Below, one piece after another: positions 27,598 to 36,505 of a stretch of 64,000 bases of DNA. Source of the DNA: Leptotrichia sp. oral taxon 218 (GTDB taxonomy: Bacteria; Fusobacteriota; Fusobacteriia; Fusobacteriales; Leptotrichiaceae); assembly GCF_018128225.1 (NCBI RefSeq), contig NZ_CP072377.1, forward strand, positions 1,860,001 through 1,924,000, written 5' to 3'. Numbering within the stretch: the first letter of the stretch is position 1; each line of letters opens with the position of its first letter. Made by a program: the position numbers and the translations under genes. The notes under the pieces were generated by a model. The model saw only the letters and a list, made by a program, of their open reading frames with translations, had not been told where the DNA came from and made no database searches.

Positions 27598-28067
27598 CCC
27601 CACAACAGTGGGAAGCGTCGTTCACATAAGTTCGCTACTACTTATGCAGTTCTCTTATGAACTTCTTGTTATCTCTAACAAGCACAGACTATATCTTATC
27701 CATATCCTATTTCAAGGACTTAGGCGAAACCACTTCCAATACCTATCGCTTGTATTGTACTCCCCTCACGAGGGATAGTCGTTGAACTTTCCTTTTCAGG
27801 TTTAGCTGCTGATTGTCTATTATCATAATGTTTAGGATTTAACCTTGCACCATCTAGTATATTTTTTCTGCTTTCGCCACCATCACACCTATACCATTCA
27901 CTTAGGTATTATGTTGTGGTTATACTAGCTTTAAGAGTTCCCAGCAATTCAGTTTCTTTGTTGCACGGTTTTGATCCGTGTCTACATACAAGTTTCCCTA
28001 TATGCTTACTAAAATTTTCGTACAATTCATCTCACGACTAAAGTCGCGAGTGTTCTTGCACTATTTA
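27598..28067 (-). ncRNA. Group I intron catalytic core of IStron copy 2
   Basis: Same ordered elements as copy 1 on the minus strand: P (AATTGCTGGGAA, about 27938-27949), Q (AATCAGCAGC, 27805-27814), R (GTTCAACGACTA, 27776-27787) and S (AAGATATAGTC, 27687-27697). The covarying stem is CATAAGT/ACTTATG at 27625-27631/27640-27646. A peripheral stem TACC/GGTA keeps its pairing while its loop differs in length from copy 1. These patterns suggest the RNA fold is under selection. Confidence 0.88.
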
Positions 28068-28553
28068 ATAAACTTTAATTATTTTATTAATTATATCTGT
28101 TGTGGAAACATTGTCAACAAAAGATAAAATTTTAACTTTTCCACCATTTTTTTCCACAATTTTTGTTTCTGGTAAATCTTCTTTCTTATAATCTCCACCT
28201 TTCACATGAATGTCAGGTTTTAAAATATCCAGAAGTTTTTCCGGCGTCTTCTCATCAAAAATAACTGTAAAATCCACAAACTTCGTCCCCAAAAGTACAA
28301 ACGCCCTATTTTTTTCATCGTTAATTGGTCTTTTATCGCCTTTGTTGACTTTAACAGAAGAATTACTGTTGACACCGACAACCAAAATATCTCCAAGACT
28401 TCTAGCTTCCTCCAAATAAGTCAAATGACCTATGTGCAAAATATCAAATACTCCATTTGTAAAAACAACTTTTTTCCCTTCCCTTTTTAATTCAGTTATT
28501 TTCTCACACATTTTTTCTGCACTCAATAAATTTTCTCTAAAATTATTTTTCAT
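28065..28553 (-). CDS. rfaE2: Heptose 1-phosphate adenylyltransferase / RfaE2-type cytidylyltransferase
   Basis: 162 aa nucleotidyltransferase: VVFTNGVFDILHIGHLTYLEEARSLGD carries the HxGH motif, and VNKGDKRPINDEKNRAFVL and HVKGGDYKKEDLPET are specific to the HldE C-domain/RfaE2 group. It activates heptose 1-phosphate for LPS core synthesis, consistent with a diderm cell. It stands alone without the kinase domain. The stop TAA is donated by the IStron left end; the original protein probably ended KVYKK. Confidence 0.9.
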   Translation of the reverse strand: MKNNFRENLLSAEKMCEKITELKREGKKVVFTNGVFDILHIGHLTYLEEARSLGDILVVGVNSNSSVKVNKGDKRPINDEKNRAFVLLGTKFVDFTVIFDEKTPEKLLDILKPDIHVKGGDYKKEDLPETKIVEKNGGKVKILSFVDNVSTTDIINKIIKVY

Positions 28554-28605
28554 ATTTTCTCCACTTTTTCAATTAAAAAATTATTTCTATTTATTTTATT
28601 AATAT

Positions 28606-28645
28606 CTGAACCTCCCACGACTAAAGTTGCAGGATTCTAAAATCT
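28606..28645 (-). repeat. Solo IStron right end
   Basis: CTGAACCTCCCACGACTAAAGT (read from 28606; differs from the full elements after that at a couple of bases, such as GTTGCAGGATTC in place of GTCGCAGGGTTC) is a copy of the IStron 3' terminus with nothing else of the element beside it. It lies about 50 bases upstream of rfaE2. It is presumably the trace of an older insertion, or an end captured by one-sided transposition. Confidence 0.8.
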
Positions 28646-28787
28646 ATAAATTTTAATTTTTAATTTTTAATTTTTAAATAATCTCTATTTTAAATTTTTC
28701 TAAATACACAATTACAATAAATTATATCACATTTTTCGAAAAAAAAGAAAATATTTAATAATTTTTCTCACATTTTTTGTTATACAA

Positions 28788-28868
28788 AAAAAAGGCTTTC
28801 GCCTCTTTTTAAATATAATTTTAAAAAAATTATAAAATTTGAGAACTATTTAAAATAGTTCCCAAATT
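28788..28868 (-). terminator. Tandem terminators after ompA
   Basis: Two stem-loops follow the ompA stop on the minus strand: GGGAACTATTTTAAATAGTTC (about 28836-28868) followed by an AT-rich T run, then GAGGCGAAAGCC with a GAAA tetraloop (about 28791-28806) followed by eight T. The double arrangement suits a strongly expressed envelope gene. Confidence 0.82.
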
Positions 28869-28879
28869 ATTAATTATTC

Positions 28880-30010
28880 TTATTGGTTAATGAATTTTAC
28901 ATTTTGGAAGTCAACATTTTGGAAGAATAATTCAACTCTTCTGTTATTGTATCTTCCTTGTTCTGTATCGTTAGTATCCATTGGATTAGCTTCACCTTGT
29001 CCAGTGATTGTTCCGTAAGAAATTGTATTTTTAAGTCCATATTCTCTTAATAATCTTGCTACATTTTGTGCTCTTGCAACTGATAATTTTTGGTTGTAAG
29101 CAGCTGATCCAGTTGAATCTGTATGTCCAACGAAATCAATTGATCCACCGTCAGCGAATTGGTTAATTACACCTGCGATACTTCTTAAGTCGTTTTGTTC
29201 AGTTTCGTTAGGTACTCTTCCGTCAACTTTAAATCCTCTGATTACACATTTTTTCTCATCAACTGAGCAGCTAAATGGTAATGCAGCATTTCTACCAGTG
29301 TCGATTGTTTTATCAGGTACTGGAACTGGAGTTGGTACAGGTACTTCAACTGTTTGAGTTATAACTTTAGGTGATCTGTCATTTTTCAATTGACCGATTC
29401 TATAACCTACTCTTACTCCAACTGTATCTAAATGATCTCTGTATTTAGTTACATCAGCATTTGGAGTTTTGTCAGATACTTTAAAACTAGATCTTTCATA
29501 TAATGCTTCTAATGAAACTGGTCCAAATTCAGTACCAATTCCTGCTGCAGTATATAATCCACCTTTAATATCCAATCCTGCTTGTTTTCTTGCTTCTTTT
29601 GATTCTTTAGCGAAATTGTATCCTGCTCTACCTAATACATATAAAGCATCATTTCCATTGTTAGTTGTAATTAAGTTAAATTTACCTAAAGCATAAACTG
29701 GTACATCTCTACCAATTTTTTTAGCTTTTGCATAAGTACCATTCCATTGGTCTTTTTTAGGTTTTAATTTTCCTGAGTTATTAGCAAATTTATATTCTGC
29801 TCCTAATCCCCATTCAAATTCACCTTGGTTGTCTACGATGTATTCAGCACCAGCAGTTGCACCATTTTTTACTTTAAAATCAGGATTTTTCCAATAATCT
29901 GCTCCTGATTTATATTTTCTGTAGAAATCATATCCACCTTTTACTTGGAATTCAGACGCTACAGCATTCAAAGCTAATAAAGCTGTTCCCAAAATAACTA
30001 ATTTTTTCAT
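28880..30010 (-). CDS. OmpA family outer-membrane protein
   Basis: 376 aa. Signal peptide MKKLVILGTALLALNAVA, then a beta-barrel region of about 180 residues rich in alternating aromatic segments (residues 20-205), a proline hinge VPVPTPVPVP, and a C-terminal OmpA peptidoglycan-binding domain with DFVGHTDSTGSAAYNQKLSVARA and NNRRVELFF. The conserved Asp and Arg that clasp diaminopimelate-type peptides are present (GHTD..., NNRRVE). It tethers the outer membrane to the wall. It ends in a C-terminal Gln after a short extension. Strong promoter and long leader upstream. Confidence 0.93.
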   Translation of the reverse strand: MKKLVILGTALLALNAVASEFQVKGGYDFYRKYKSGADYWKNPDFKVKNGATAGAEYIVDNQGEFEWGLGAEYKFANNSGKLKPKKDQWNGTYAKAKKIGRDVPVYALGKFNLITTNNGNDALYVLGRAGYNFAKESKEARKQAGLDIKGGLYTAAGIGTEFGPVSLEALYERSSFKVSDKTPNADVTKYRDHLDTVGVRVGYRIGQLKNDRSPKVITQTVEVPVPTPVPVPDKTIDTGRNAALPFSCSVDEKKCVIRGFKVDGRVPNETEQNDLRSIAGVINQFADGGSIDFVGHTDSTGSAAYNQKLSVARAQNVARLLREYGLKNTISYGTITGQGEANPMDTNDTEQGRYNNRRVELFFQNVDFQNVKFINQ

Positions 30011-30190
30011 TTTAATTCCTCCTGAATTTTCTATTTAAATCTTGTTACTATACTGTCTTGATTGTGCCTAAACAGTTATATTTCAAGATGCTTAATCCAA
30101 AATAAAAAATTTTAAAAAACTAAAACTTAATTGATTTTTTAAAAAAACTTTTTAATAATTTGGATTTTTTAATCTAACTTTACTTAAGTG

Positions 30191-30219
30191 ATTATACACC
30201 ATTTAAGCAAAAAAATCAA
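30191..30219 (-). promoter_or_regulatory. Promoter of ompA with a ~175-base leader
   Basis: Reading leftward, TTGATT (30214-30219) and TATAAT (30191-30196) are separated by exactly 17 bases; transcription should begin near 30184, giving a leader of about 175 bases before the ompA ATG at 30010. The leader is AT-rich and its structure is not obvious. The remainder of this 392-base gap, from 30220 to the glyS stop at 30403, shows no gene; no clear glyS terminator is seen. Confidence 0.82.
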
Positions 30220-30402
30220 GTTTTTTTGCTAATTTTGCACTAGGTCAAGTTCAACTTAACCTTTGTTTTACACTTAAATAATAACATTTTTAGCAAAAAA
30301 AGTCAACACTAAAATTTTATTTATCTATCATTTAACTGTGAAATTTATTCGAAAACCCCATATTGACTGGCAATTTAACTATTTAAATTTTTTTAAAAAT
30401 TT

Positions 30403-32433
30403 TTATATATTTATCATCTTGTCAATTGATTTTTCCAATTTTTTCAATGTAGCAATTCTATTATTTTTAATTTTTTTATCGCTGGCGTTAATTATAACAT
30501 TATCGAAATAGTTATTAATTACATTTGCATTATTCAATAAAACTTGAATGTAATTTGCAAATTCTTCATTTTCAAGAAATTCCAATTCATTTCCTAATTC
30601 AAATATTGCTTTTTCCTCGTCTTTTTCAAATAAGTTTTCTGAAATTTCAGTTTCACCTTTGGTATCTTTAACTATATTTTTTACTCTTTTTAATAAGTTA
30701 ATTAATGTTTCGAAATTTTCTGTTTTCGATAATTCCAACAACACTGACAATCTGTCATTTAATTTTACGATATTGTTTTCAAGATTAATTTCATATGAAA
30801 TCAAGTCCTTGCTGTATTTTTCACCTAAAACATTTGATAATCTTTGTTTAAACAATTCTACCACATTTTCCACAACATTTTTATCCAACACTTTTTTGTC
30901 AGCTGCAAAAATTTCGTAAGCCTTTTCGACTAATTTTTCGTAATTTAACTCTAATTTAGAATCCAATGCTACTTGAATGATTCCTTGAACTGCTCTTCTC
31001 AACGCATAAGGATCTTTTGAACTTGTTGGTTTTAAACCTACTGAATAACAACCTACTACAGTGTCGATTTTATCAGCAATTCCAGCTAATGCTCCTTCAA
31101 TAGTTGTCGGCAAAATATCGTTTTGGTATCTTGGCAAATAATGTTCAAAAATTCCAAGTGCCACTTCTCTATCTTCACCTTGTTTTTCAGCATAAACTGA
31201 TCCCATAAATCCTTGTAATTTTGTAAATTCTTTTTCTGCAATTACATTCGAAACCAAGTCTGCTTTTGAAAGTTCCACTGTTCTTAAGATATTTTTCTTT
31301 TTCGCTCCATATCCCAATTCATCTGCCAAATATTCAGCGATTTTTTTACTTCTTTGCATTTTTTCGTAGATTGTTCCCATATCTTTTTGGAATGTAACTT
31401 CTTTTAATTTTTCCACATTATCGGCAAATTTACCTTTTAAATCTTCGTCAAAGAAGAATTTTGCATCAGCAAGTCTTGGCTCGATAACTTTTTCATTACC
31501 TTTTTTCACAACTTCCGAATATTCAGGTGCATTTCTAATTACAATAAATTTATTTGTCAATCTTCCATTTGCATCTTTCACTGGAAAATATCTTTGGTGT
31601 GTTTCCATAGTTATCGTAATAATATCTTCTGGAAGGTCCAAATAATCAGGATTAAACTCACCTTTTATCGCAAAAGGATATTCCACCAAATTCACAACTT
31701 CTTCCAATAAATAATTATTGATAATTGCAACATCACCATCATTTTCACAATTTTCTTTTATACTTTTTAAAATTTCTGCTTTTCTATCAGCTTTTCTAGC
31801 AATTACACTATTTTCTCTCAATTTTGAAACATATTCGTCAGGATTTGAAATTTCAACATCTTGTGGTGCAAAATATCTCATTCCACGAGTTTTGTTTCCA
31901 CCTTTTAATCCTTCAAACTCAAAAGGCAATACTTCTGTTCCAAGCAAAGTCACAAACCATTTTATCGGTCTTGCAAATCTAAATGTTCTATCTGACCATT
32001 TCATTGATTTTTCAAACTCGATTTTTTTAATAACATTCGACAATATTTCTGGCAACACTTCTTTTGTAGGTTTTCCAGCAATAAATTTTTCAATTGAAAT
32101 ATATTTCCCTTTTTCATTTTCGATAATTTTTACATCATCAGGTGTCGCTCCTTGTGATTTTATAAATCCTTCTCCAGCTTTTGTCAACGCTCCGTCTTTA
32201 TAAGCGATTTCCACTGAAGGTCCAACACTTTTTTTATCCAAATCTGCTTGTTTTTCAGCAATATCTTTAACAATAATCGCCACTCTTCTAGGCGTACTAA
32301 AAGACTCTATTTCTGAAAACGCAATTCTTTCTTCTTTTAACTCTTTTTCCGCAATTTTTTTCAAATTACTTTCAGCCTCGTCTACATATCTCGAAGGCAA
32401 TTCTTCTAATCCTATTTCAAAAAGAAAATTCAA
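30403..32433 (-). CDS. glyS: Glycyl-tRNA synthetase beta subunit
   Basis: About 676 aa. FLFEIGLEELPSRYVDEAESNL is the family start; TPRRVAIIVK, FARPIKWFVTLLG, ETHQRYFPVKD, DPYALRRAVQGIIQ follow in the expected order, and a DALR-like C-terminus ends it. The frame begins at a GTG (32442) that overlaps AAAGGAG; the TTG at 32433 with eight-base spacing is the more likely start. It pairs with glyQ, but two unrelated genes lie between the subunits. Confidence 0.95.
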   Translation of the reverse strand: MNFLFEIGLEELPSRYVDEAESNLKKIAEKELKEERIAFSEIESFSTPRRVAIIVKDIAEKQADLDKKSVGPSVEIAYKDGALTKAGEGFIKSQGATPDDVKIIENEKGKYISIEKFIAGKPTKEVLPEILSNVIKKIEFEKSMKWSDRTFRFARPIKWFVTLLGTEVLPFEFEGLKGGNKTRGMRYFAPQDVEISNPDEYVSKLRENSVIARKADRKAEILKSIKENCENDGDVAIINNYLLEEVVNLVEYPFAIKGEFNPDYLDLPEDIITITMETHQRYFPVKDANGRLTNKFIVIRNAPEYSEVVKKGNEKVIEPRLADAKFFFDEDLKGKFADNVEKLKEVTFQKDMGTIYEKMQRSKKIAEYLADELGYGAKKKNILRTVELSKADLVSNVIAEKEFTKLQGFMGSVYAEKQGEDREVALGIFEHYLPRYQNDILPTTIEGALAGIADKIDTVVGCYSVGLKPTSSKDPYALRRAVQGIIQVALDSKLELNYEKLVEKAYEIFAADKKVLDKNVVENVVELFKQRLSNVLGEKYSKDLISYEINLENNIVKLNDRLSVLLELSKTENFETLINLLKRVKNIVKDTKGETEISENLFEKDEEKAIFELGNELEFLENEEFANYIQVLLNNANVINNYFDNVIINASDKKIKNNRIATLKKLEKSIDKMINI

Positions 32434-32520
32434 TTTTTTCACTCCTTTCGGTATTTACACTCTTCTTTTTTTATTTTTTATAAATTTTCGCCCAAAAAGA
32501 AGTAAAAAAGACTTTATTTT

Positions 32521-33129
32521 TTATTTTAATTTCTCATATTTTCTTACAAATTTTTCCTCAAATTCCTCTTTTGAGTAGGTGTGTACATTTTTAAAACAAT
32601 AATTTTTAAATTTTTCAAGTCCAAAACAAATGATTTCATCTTTACCAAAAGTATTTTCTCCAACTGATAAACTACTTCCCTGATTTATAAAATAATTTCC
32701 AATCTCTGAAATGGAATTCTTTTCATTTGGTGAATTTTTTTCTTCATTGTAGACTAAAATATAATTTGTAATTTCTTTTAAAGTATTTAAAGATTTTTCC
32801 TCAATATCTCCTAAAACAAACATACTATTAAGAATCTTTAACTCTATATCCTTTAATTTTTTTATATCAATTCTATTAGACTTATCAAGTAATTTCCCAT
32901 TTTTAAATTCAATAAAAGTATATCTTCTATCGCTATGTAAAAATAAAACATCATTTGTTTTTAGCTGAATGCTCAAATTATTATTTCTAGTGTACTTATC
33001 TCCTCCAACACTATCAAAATTAATTACTTTAATTTGACTTTCTGTCATATATTCTTCATTGTTATCATCTTTTGAAGTTTGCTTTAATGTAGAAGTATTA
33101 TATATTTTCAAATTAATTTTTTTACTCAT
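32521..33129 (-). CDS. Unknown protein, possible PD-(D/E)XK nuclease, paired with an ATPase
   Basis: 202 aa, no family recognised. Residues 60-76 (D, then VLFLHSDRRYTFI, then EFK) have the spacing and hydrophobicity of a PD-(D/E)XK nuclease core: a metal-binding Asp, a beta hairpin, then ExK. The protein is otherwise charged, with no membrane segment. Its ATG overlaps the last 8 bases of the upstream ATPase gene, so the two are translationally coupled and probably form one complex. Paired ATPase and nuclease genes are typical of phage-defence modules such as Septu. The catalytic assignment is inference from a single motif. Confidence 0.5.
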   Translation of the reverse strand: MSKKINLKIYNTSTLKQTSKDDNNEEYMTESQIKVINFDSVGGDKYTRNNNLSIQLKTNDVLFLHSDRRYTFIEFKNGKLLDKSNRIDIKKLKDIELKILNSMFVLGDIEEKSLNTLKEITNYILVYNEEKNSPNEKNSISEIGNYFINQGSSLSVGENTFGKDEIICFGLEKFKNYCFKNVHTYSKEEFEEKFVRKYEKLK

Positions 33130-34378
33130 CTAAATCACTGCTATATCTAATATTTTCTAAATCCTGAATCGGTCTTGCTAATTTTCTATAAATTTCTCTT
33201 GTATTTCCTGTTACATCTTTTATAATACTGCTATTTCCTTCATTTTCAGCCACATAATATTTACATTTATCATCAATTTTATGTCGTTCCGAAAAAACTT
33301 CAATTGCATTTAAAAAATACGGACTATGTGTTGTCAATAAAATATGCATTCCAAACTCTCTTTGCAATAAAACTATCAATTCAGCAAATTTTAGTTGCCA
33401 TTCTGGATGTAAATGAATTTCTGGTTCATCAAGAATTATTGTCCCATTTTCTTCCAACGTTCCATTTTGCAATAACATTTTTATAATTGCAAAAGTTTTA
33501 AGCCCTGTAGATAAATTTTTTAAGTCAATATCTTCACCATTTTTTCTGTAAACAAATTTAGAATTTTTATTTTCCAAAATTTCTCCACTCAAAACACTGT
33601 TTAATTTTTGGTAAATATTATTCAATTTTTTCTTCACTTTTATTTCAGAAATAACACTATTTTCGTTTTCTGAAAAAACATTGGTTGCTAAATGTGTCTG
33701 GTGATTCTCATCCTCGAAATCATAACTATCCAAAATAAATGGATTGTCAATATACATCGTTTCTTTATTTATTAAAAAATAATTTTGAACATCTGAAATT
33801 TCATTATTTTCAATTTTTAAATCTATTTCTTTATCTTTTATTTTAAGATTTATTTCTCCGATATTCATTTTTTCTTTAGAAAAAACGGCGTTAATTTGAT
33901 TATGAAATTCCTTATTCATAACTCGTGAAACAATAACTTTTATGATTTCTTTGTCTGAAATTTTTAAAGTTTCATTTATTTCTTGAACAAATTTTGAAAT
34001 ATTTTCAATTTTTAAATCTTTTTTATAATTATTAATTATAATTTTTATCTCATCTTCTGAATAATTTTTATTTTCCTTCAAAAATTCTATAGCAATTTTT
34101 TCCCCCGTACTGTTAAAAATTTCAAAAAAAGAATTATAATCCGTTGAAAGATTTTTATAAACATTTTCTTTTATGATTTCATCTATAATTTTTTTTAACT
34201 CAGAAACTTTTTCATTATAAACTTTCTCATCAATTTCATAAAATCCATTAAAAACACTCCACAAAACTTTCCCAACTGTACTTTTCCCAGTATCATTTTC
34301 ACCAGTGATAACCGTTATTCCATCAATTACAACTTCAGCATTTTTTAATTTCCCGATATTGTTTATTGTTAGTTTCAT
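33122..34378 (-). CDS. AAA15/OLD-like ATPase of a two-gene cassette
   Basis: 418 aa from the ATG at 34378 (AAGGAG six bases before; the frame runs seven codons further without a site). Walker A GENDTGKST near residue 24, an ABC-signature-like KNLSTGLKTF, Walker B GTIILDEPEIHLHPEWQ and the switch histidine in LLTTHSPYF: the ABC-type architecture of AAA15/AAA21 and OLD ATPases. The middle (about 60-200) is helical and variable. No TOPRIM domain is attached, unlike full OLD/GajA. It is coupled to the downstream 202-aa gene, and the pair lies between glyQ and glyS. Confidence 0.85.
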   Translation of the reverse strand: MKLTINNIGKLKNAEVVIDGITVITGENDTGKSTVGKVLWSVFNGFYEIDEKVYNEKVSELKKIIDEIIKENVYKNLSTDYNSFFEIFNSTGEKIAIEFLKENKNYSEDEIKIIINNYKKDLKIENISKFVQEINETLKISDKEIIKVIVSRVMNKEFHNQINAVFSKEKMNIGEINLKIKDKEIDLKIENNEISDVQNYFLINKETMYIDNPFILDSYDFEDENHQTHLATNVFSENENSVISEIKVKKKLNNIYQKLNSVLSGEILENKNSKFVYRKNGEDIDLKNLSTGLKTFAIIKMLLQNGTLEENGTIILDEPEIHLHPEWQLKFAELIVLLQREFGMHILLTTHSPYFLNAIEVFSERHKIDDKCKYYVAENEGNSSIIKDVTGNTREIYRKLARPIQDLENIRYSSDLDE

Positions 34379-34429
34379 CGCACACTCCTTCCTTCTCAAA
34401 ATCTTTTGAAAAGCCCCCTTTTATATTTC

Positions 34430-35299
34430 TTATTTTTTCAACAATGGATATCCCAATTCTTTTCTTGCTGCCACAAATTGTTCGGCACATTTTTTAGCTA
34501 AATCTCTTACTCTTAAGATATAAGACATTCTTTCTGTTGTACTAATTGCACCTCTTGCGTCAAGATTGTTAAATGTGTGTGAACATTTTAGCACATAGTC
34601 GTAAGCTGGTAATACCAAGTTATGATTCAAGCAATTTAATGCTTCTTTTTCATACATATCGAATAATTGGAAGTGCATTGGCACATCGGCTACTTCAAAG
34701 CTGTATTTCGACATTTCGTACTCGAATTGGAATCTTCTTTCTCCGTATTTTACACCTTTTGTCCACTCTAAATCTTTTACATCATCTTTATTTTGTAAAT
34801 AAAGTGCGATTCTTTCAAGTCCGTAAGTTAATTCTGATGGAACAATTTCAACTTCTAATCCTCCAACTTGTTGGAAATAAGTAAATTGAGTTACTTCCAT
34901 TCCATCTAACCATACTTCCCATCCAAGTCCCCAAGCTCCTAATGTAGGACTTTCCCAGTTATCCTCTACAAATCTTATATCATGCTCTTTCGGATCAATT
35001 CCTAGTGCAACCAAACTTTCTAAATATAATTCTTGTATATTTTCTGGCGATGGTTTCATTATTACTTGAAATTGGTGATGTTGATAAACTCTGTTTGGAT
35101 TTTCTCCATATCTTCCATCTTTTGGTCTTCTAGATGGCTCAACATACGCAATATTCCAAGGTTCTGGTCCTAATGACATCAAAAACGTATCAGGGTTAAA
35201 AGTCCCCGCTCCAGTTTCCACATCATAAGGATTCCCAATTACACAACCTTTATCTCCCCAAAATTTTTGAAGAGTTAATATAATTTCCTGAAAAGTCAT
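34430..35299 (-). CDS. glyQ: Glycyl-tRNA synthetase alpha subunit
   Basis: 289 aa. [48 protein letters not shown] and [29 protein letters not shown] are near-invariant GlyQ blocks carrying class II motifs. It makes the catalytic half of the alpha2beta2 enzyme. Its first bases overlap the upstream membrane-protein gene by four (ATGA). The beta subunit gene is displaced about 2 kb by the ATPase pair. Confidence 0.98.
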   Translation of the reverse strand: MTFQEIILTLQKFWGDKGCVIGNPYDVETGAGTFNPDTFLMSLGPEPWNIAYVEPSRRPKDGRYGENPNRVYQHHQFQVIMKPSPENIQELYLESLVALGIDPKEHDIRFVEDNWESPTLGAWGLGWEVWLDGMEVTQFTYFQQVGGLEVEIVPSELTYGLERIALYLQNKDDVKDLEWTKGVKYGERRFQFEYEMSKYSFEVADVPMHFQLFDMYEKEALNCLNHNLVLPAYDYVLKCSHTFNNLDARGAISTTERMSYILRVRDLAKKCAEQFVAARKELGYPLLKK

Positions 35300-36033
35300 T
35301 TATCTCTATCCTTTCTCTTGATTTCTTTTTTTAAAAGTTTTCTTAAATATAATATTCTCAAAATTAATGTTAAAATAGCGAAGTATTTGATTACTTCATA
35401 ACCTATTATACCAATTTCATTATCTGAAAATGGTATAAAATAATCATCAATTATCTTGTAAAATGTTGATTTTTCTTTTTTTTCTCCATATTTTCTTATA
35501 ATTTTTTCTGGATTTTTCAAATTAAGATTTTTTACTTTCAGTTTTTCTTTTGCCTGTTCTTCTGTCAAATGAAACAGCTGATTTTGTGAATTTATTATAA
35601 AATAACCAGAATTTTTATTATATTCAATTCTATTATTTTCAACTTCTTTTTCTTCTAATAAAGAAACTAATTCCTCTTCAGCTCTTAAATTTTCTAATAC
35701 AGCTTCATCAAAATCATAAATATAACCGACCCAGTTATCTTTTATTTTATTTAATTTTTTTAAATATCCTTTATTTCCTAAAGAAAAACTTACTTCAGGA
35801 ACAGTCGCATTATAATCAGCTGTAAGTAAATAACTTCCTATTTTCAATTCTGTATTTTCTTTAATTGGAAACCAGATATAGAAAAAATTAATAGTAAAAA
35901 TTAATAAAAATCCACAAATAATTAGTTTAACTAACACATTATTCTTAGAAAAATAAATAATAGTCAAAAATACAGTAAGTATTAACACTACAAGAAAAAG
36001 CAAGAAAAATCCATAAACAGCAACAAAAATCAC
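35296..36033 (-). CDS. Unknown membrane protein in the ileS-lspA-glyQ operon
   Basis: 245 aa, not recognised. Two hydrophobic helices at the N-terminus (residues about 1-30 and 33-55), a soluble segment of about 135 residues that probably faces outside, one further helix near 210-230, and a short basic cytoplasmic tail ([11 protein letters not shown]). No catalytic motif is evident. It starts 1 base after lspA and overlaps glyQ by four, so it is tightly embedded in the operon. Confidence 0.7.
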   Translation of the reverse strand: MIFVAVYGFFLLFLVVLILTVFLTIIYFSKNNVLVKLIICGFLLIFTINFFYIWFPIKENTELKIGSYLLTADYNATVPEVSFSLGNKGYLKKLNKIKDNWVGYIYDFDEAVLENLRAEEELVSLLEEKEVENNRIEYNKNSGYFIINSQNQLFHLTEEQAKEKLKVKNLNLKNPEKIIRKYGEKKEKSTFYKIIDDYFIPFSDNEIGIIGYEVIKYFAILTLILRILYLRKLLKKEIKRKDRDK

Positions 36034-36034
36034 G

Positions 36035-36502
36035 CTATTTACCTCTTTTTATTTTATATTTTCTTACTAAATAATCAATAACAATAATATAAATCCCAAT
36101 ATGAACATACATATCTGCAACATTGAATACAAAATTCCAAATTCCACGAAAATCTATCATATCAATTACAAAATTTCTAAAAACTCTGTCAATCATATTT
36201 CCTAACGCTCCAGCGGCTATAACAGAAATTCCGACTTTTGTCCATTTTGAATAATTCTTAAAATTTTTGTATTCGCTAAAAATTATAAAAATAATCAAAA
36301 GTACACTAAATATCGTAACTGCATTTATTTTCCCCTGCGCTAGTCCAAAAATCATACCGTGATTTTCAACATAAGTAATGTGAAAAAAATTTTTTATAAT
36401 CGGGATTGAAAACCCCGCTTGACCTTTTGCAACTTGATAAATTATGTATTTTGTAATTTGGTCAAACAGAGCCAATCCCACTATTATTATTCCATAATTC
36501 AT
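36035..36502 (-). CDS. lspA: Lipoprotein signal peptidase (signal peptidase II)
   Basis: 155 aa with four membrane helices. The catalytic aspartates sit in GNMIDRVFRNFVIDMI and FNVADMYVHIG, and NHGMIFGLA is the conserved loop. It cleaves prolipoproteins such as the one encoded at 44233-44778. It follows ileS with three bases between, a pairing conserved in many bacteria. Confidence 0.96.
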   Translation of the reverse strand: MNYGIIIVGLALFDQITKYIIYQVAKGQAGFSIPIIKNFFHITYVENHGMIFGLAQGKINAVTIFSVLLIIFIIFSEYKNFKNYSKWTKVGISVIAAGALGNMIDRVFRNFVIDMIDFRGIWNFVFNVADMYVHIGIYIIVIDYLVRKYKIKRGK

Positions 36503-36505
36503 AAA

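Larger units (their letters stand above)
26174..28067 (-). mobile_element. IStron copy 2 (group I intron + frameshifted tnpB)
   Basis: 1894 bp, same boundaries as copy 1: it begins after TTTAT (28068-28072) and ends in GGGAGGTTCAG. The flanks differ from copy 1, so it is an independent insertion. It enters rfaE2 so that the element's first three bases TAA act as stop codon. Joining the flanks gives ...KVYKK and TGA, with tsaE following directly. The intron part is very similar to copy 1, with differences concentrated in loops. tnpB has lost one T, so this copy would depend on another TnpB. Confidence 0.9.

Noticed and set aside
31718-32203. 161-aa plus-strand frame opposite glyS
   Set aside because: Entirely within the antisense of conserved glyS blocks.
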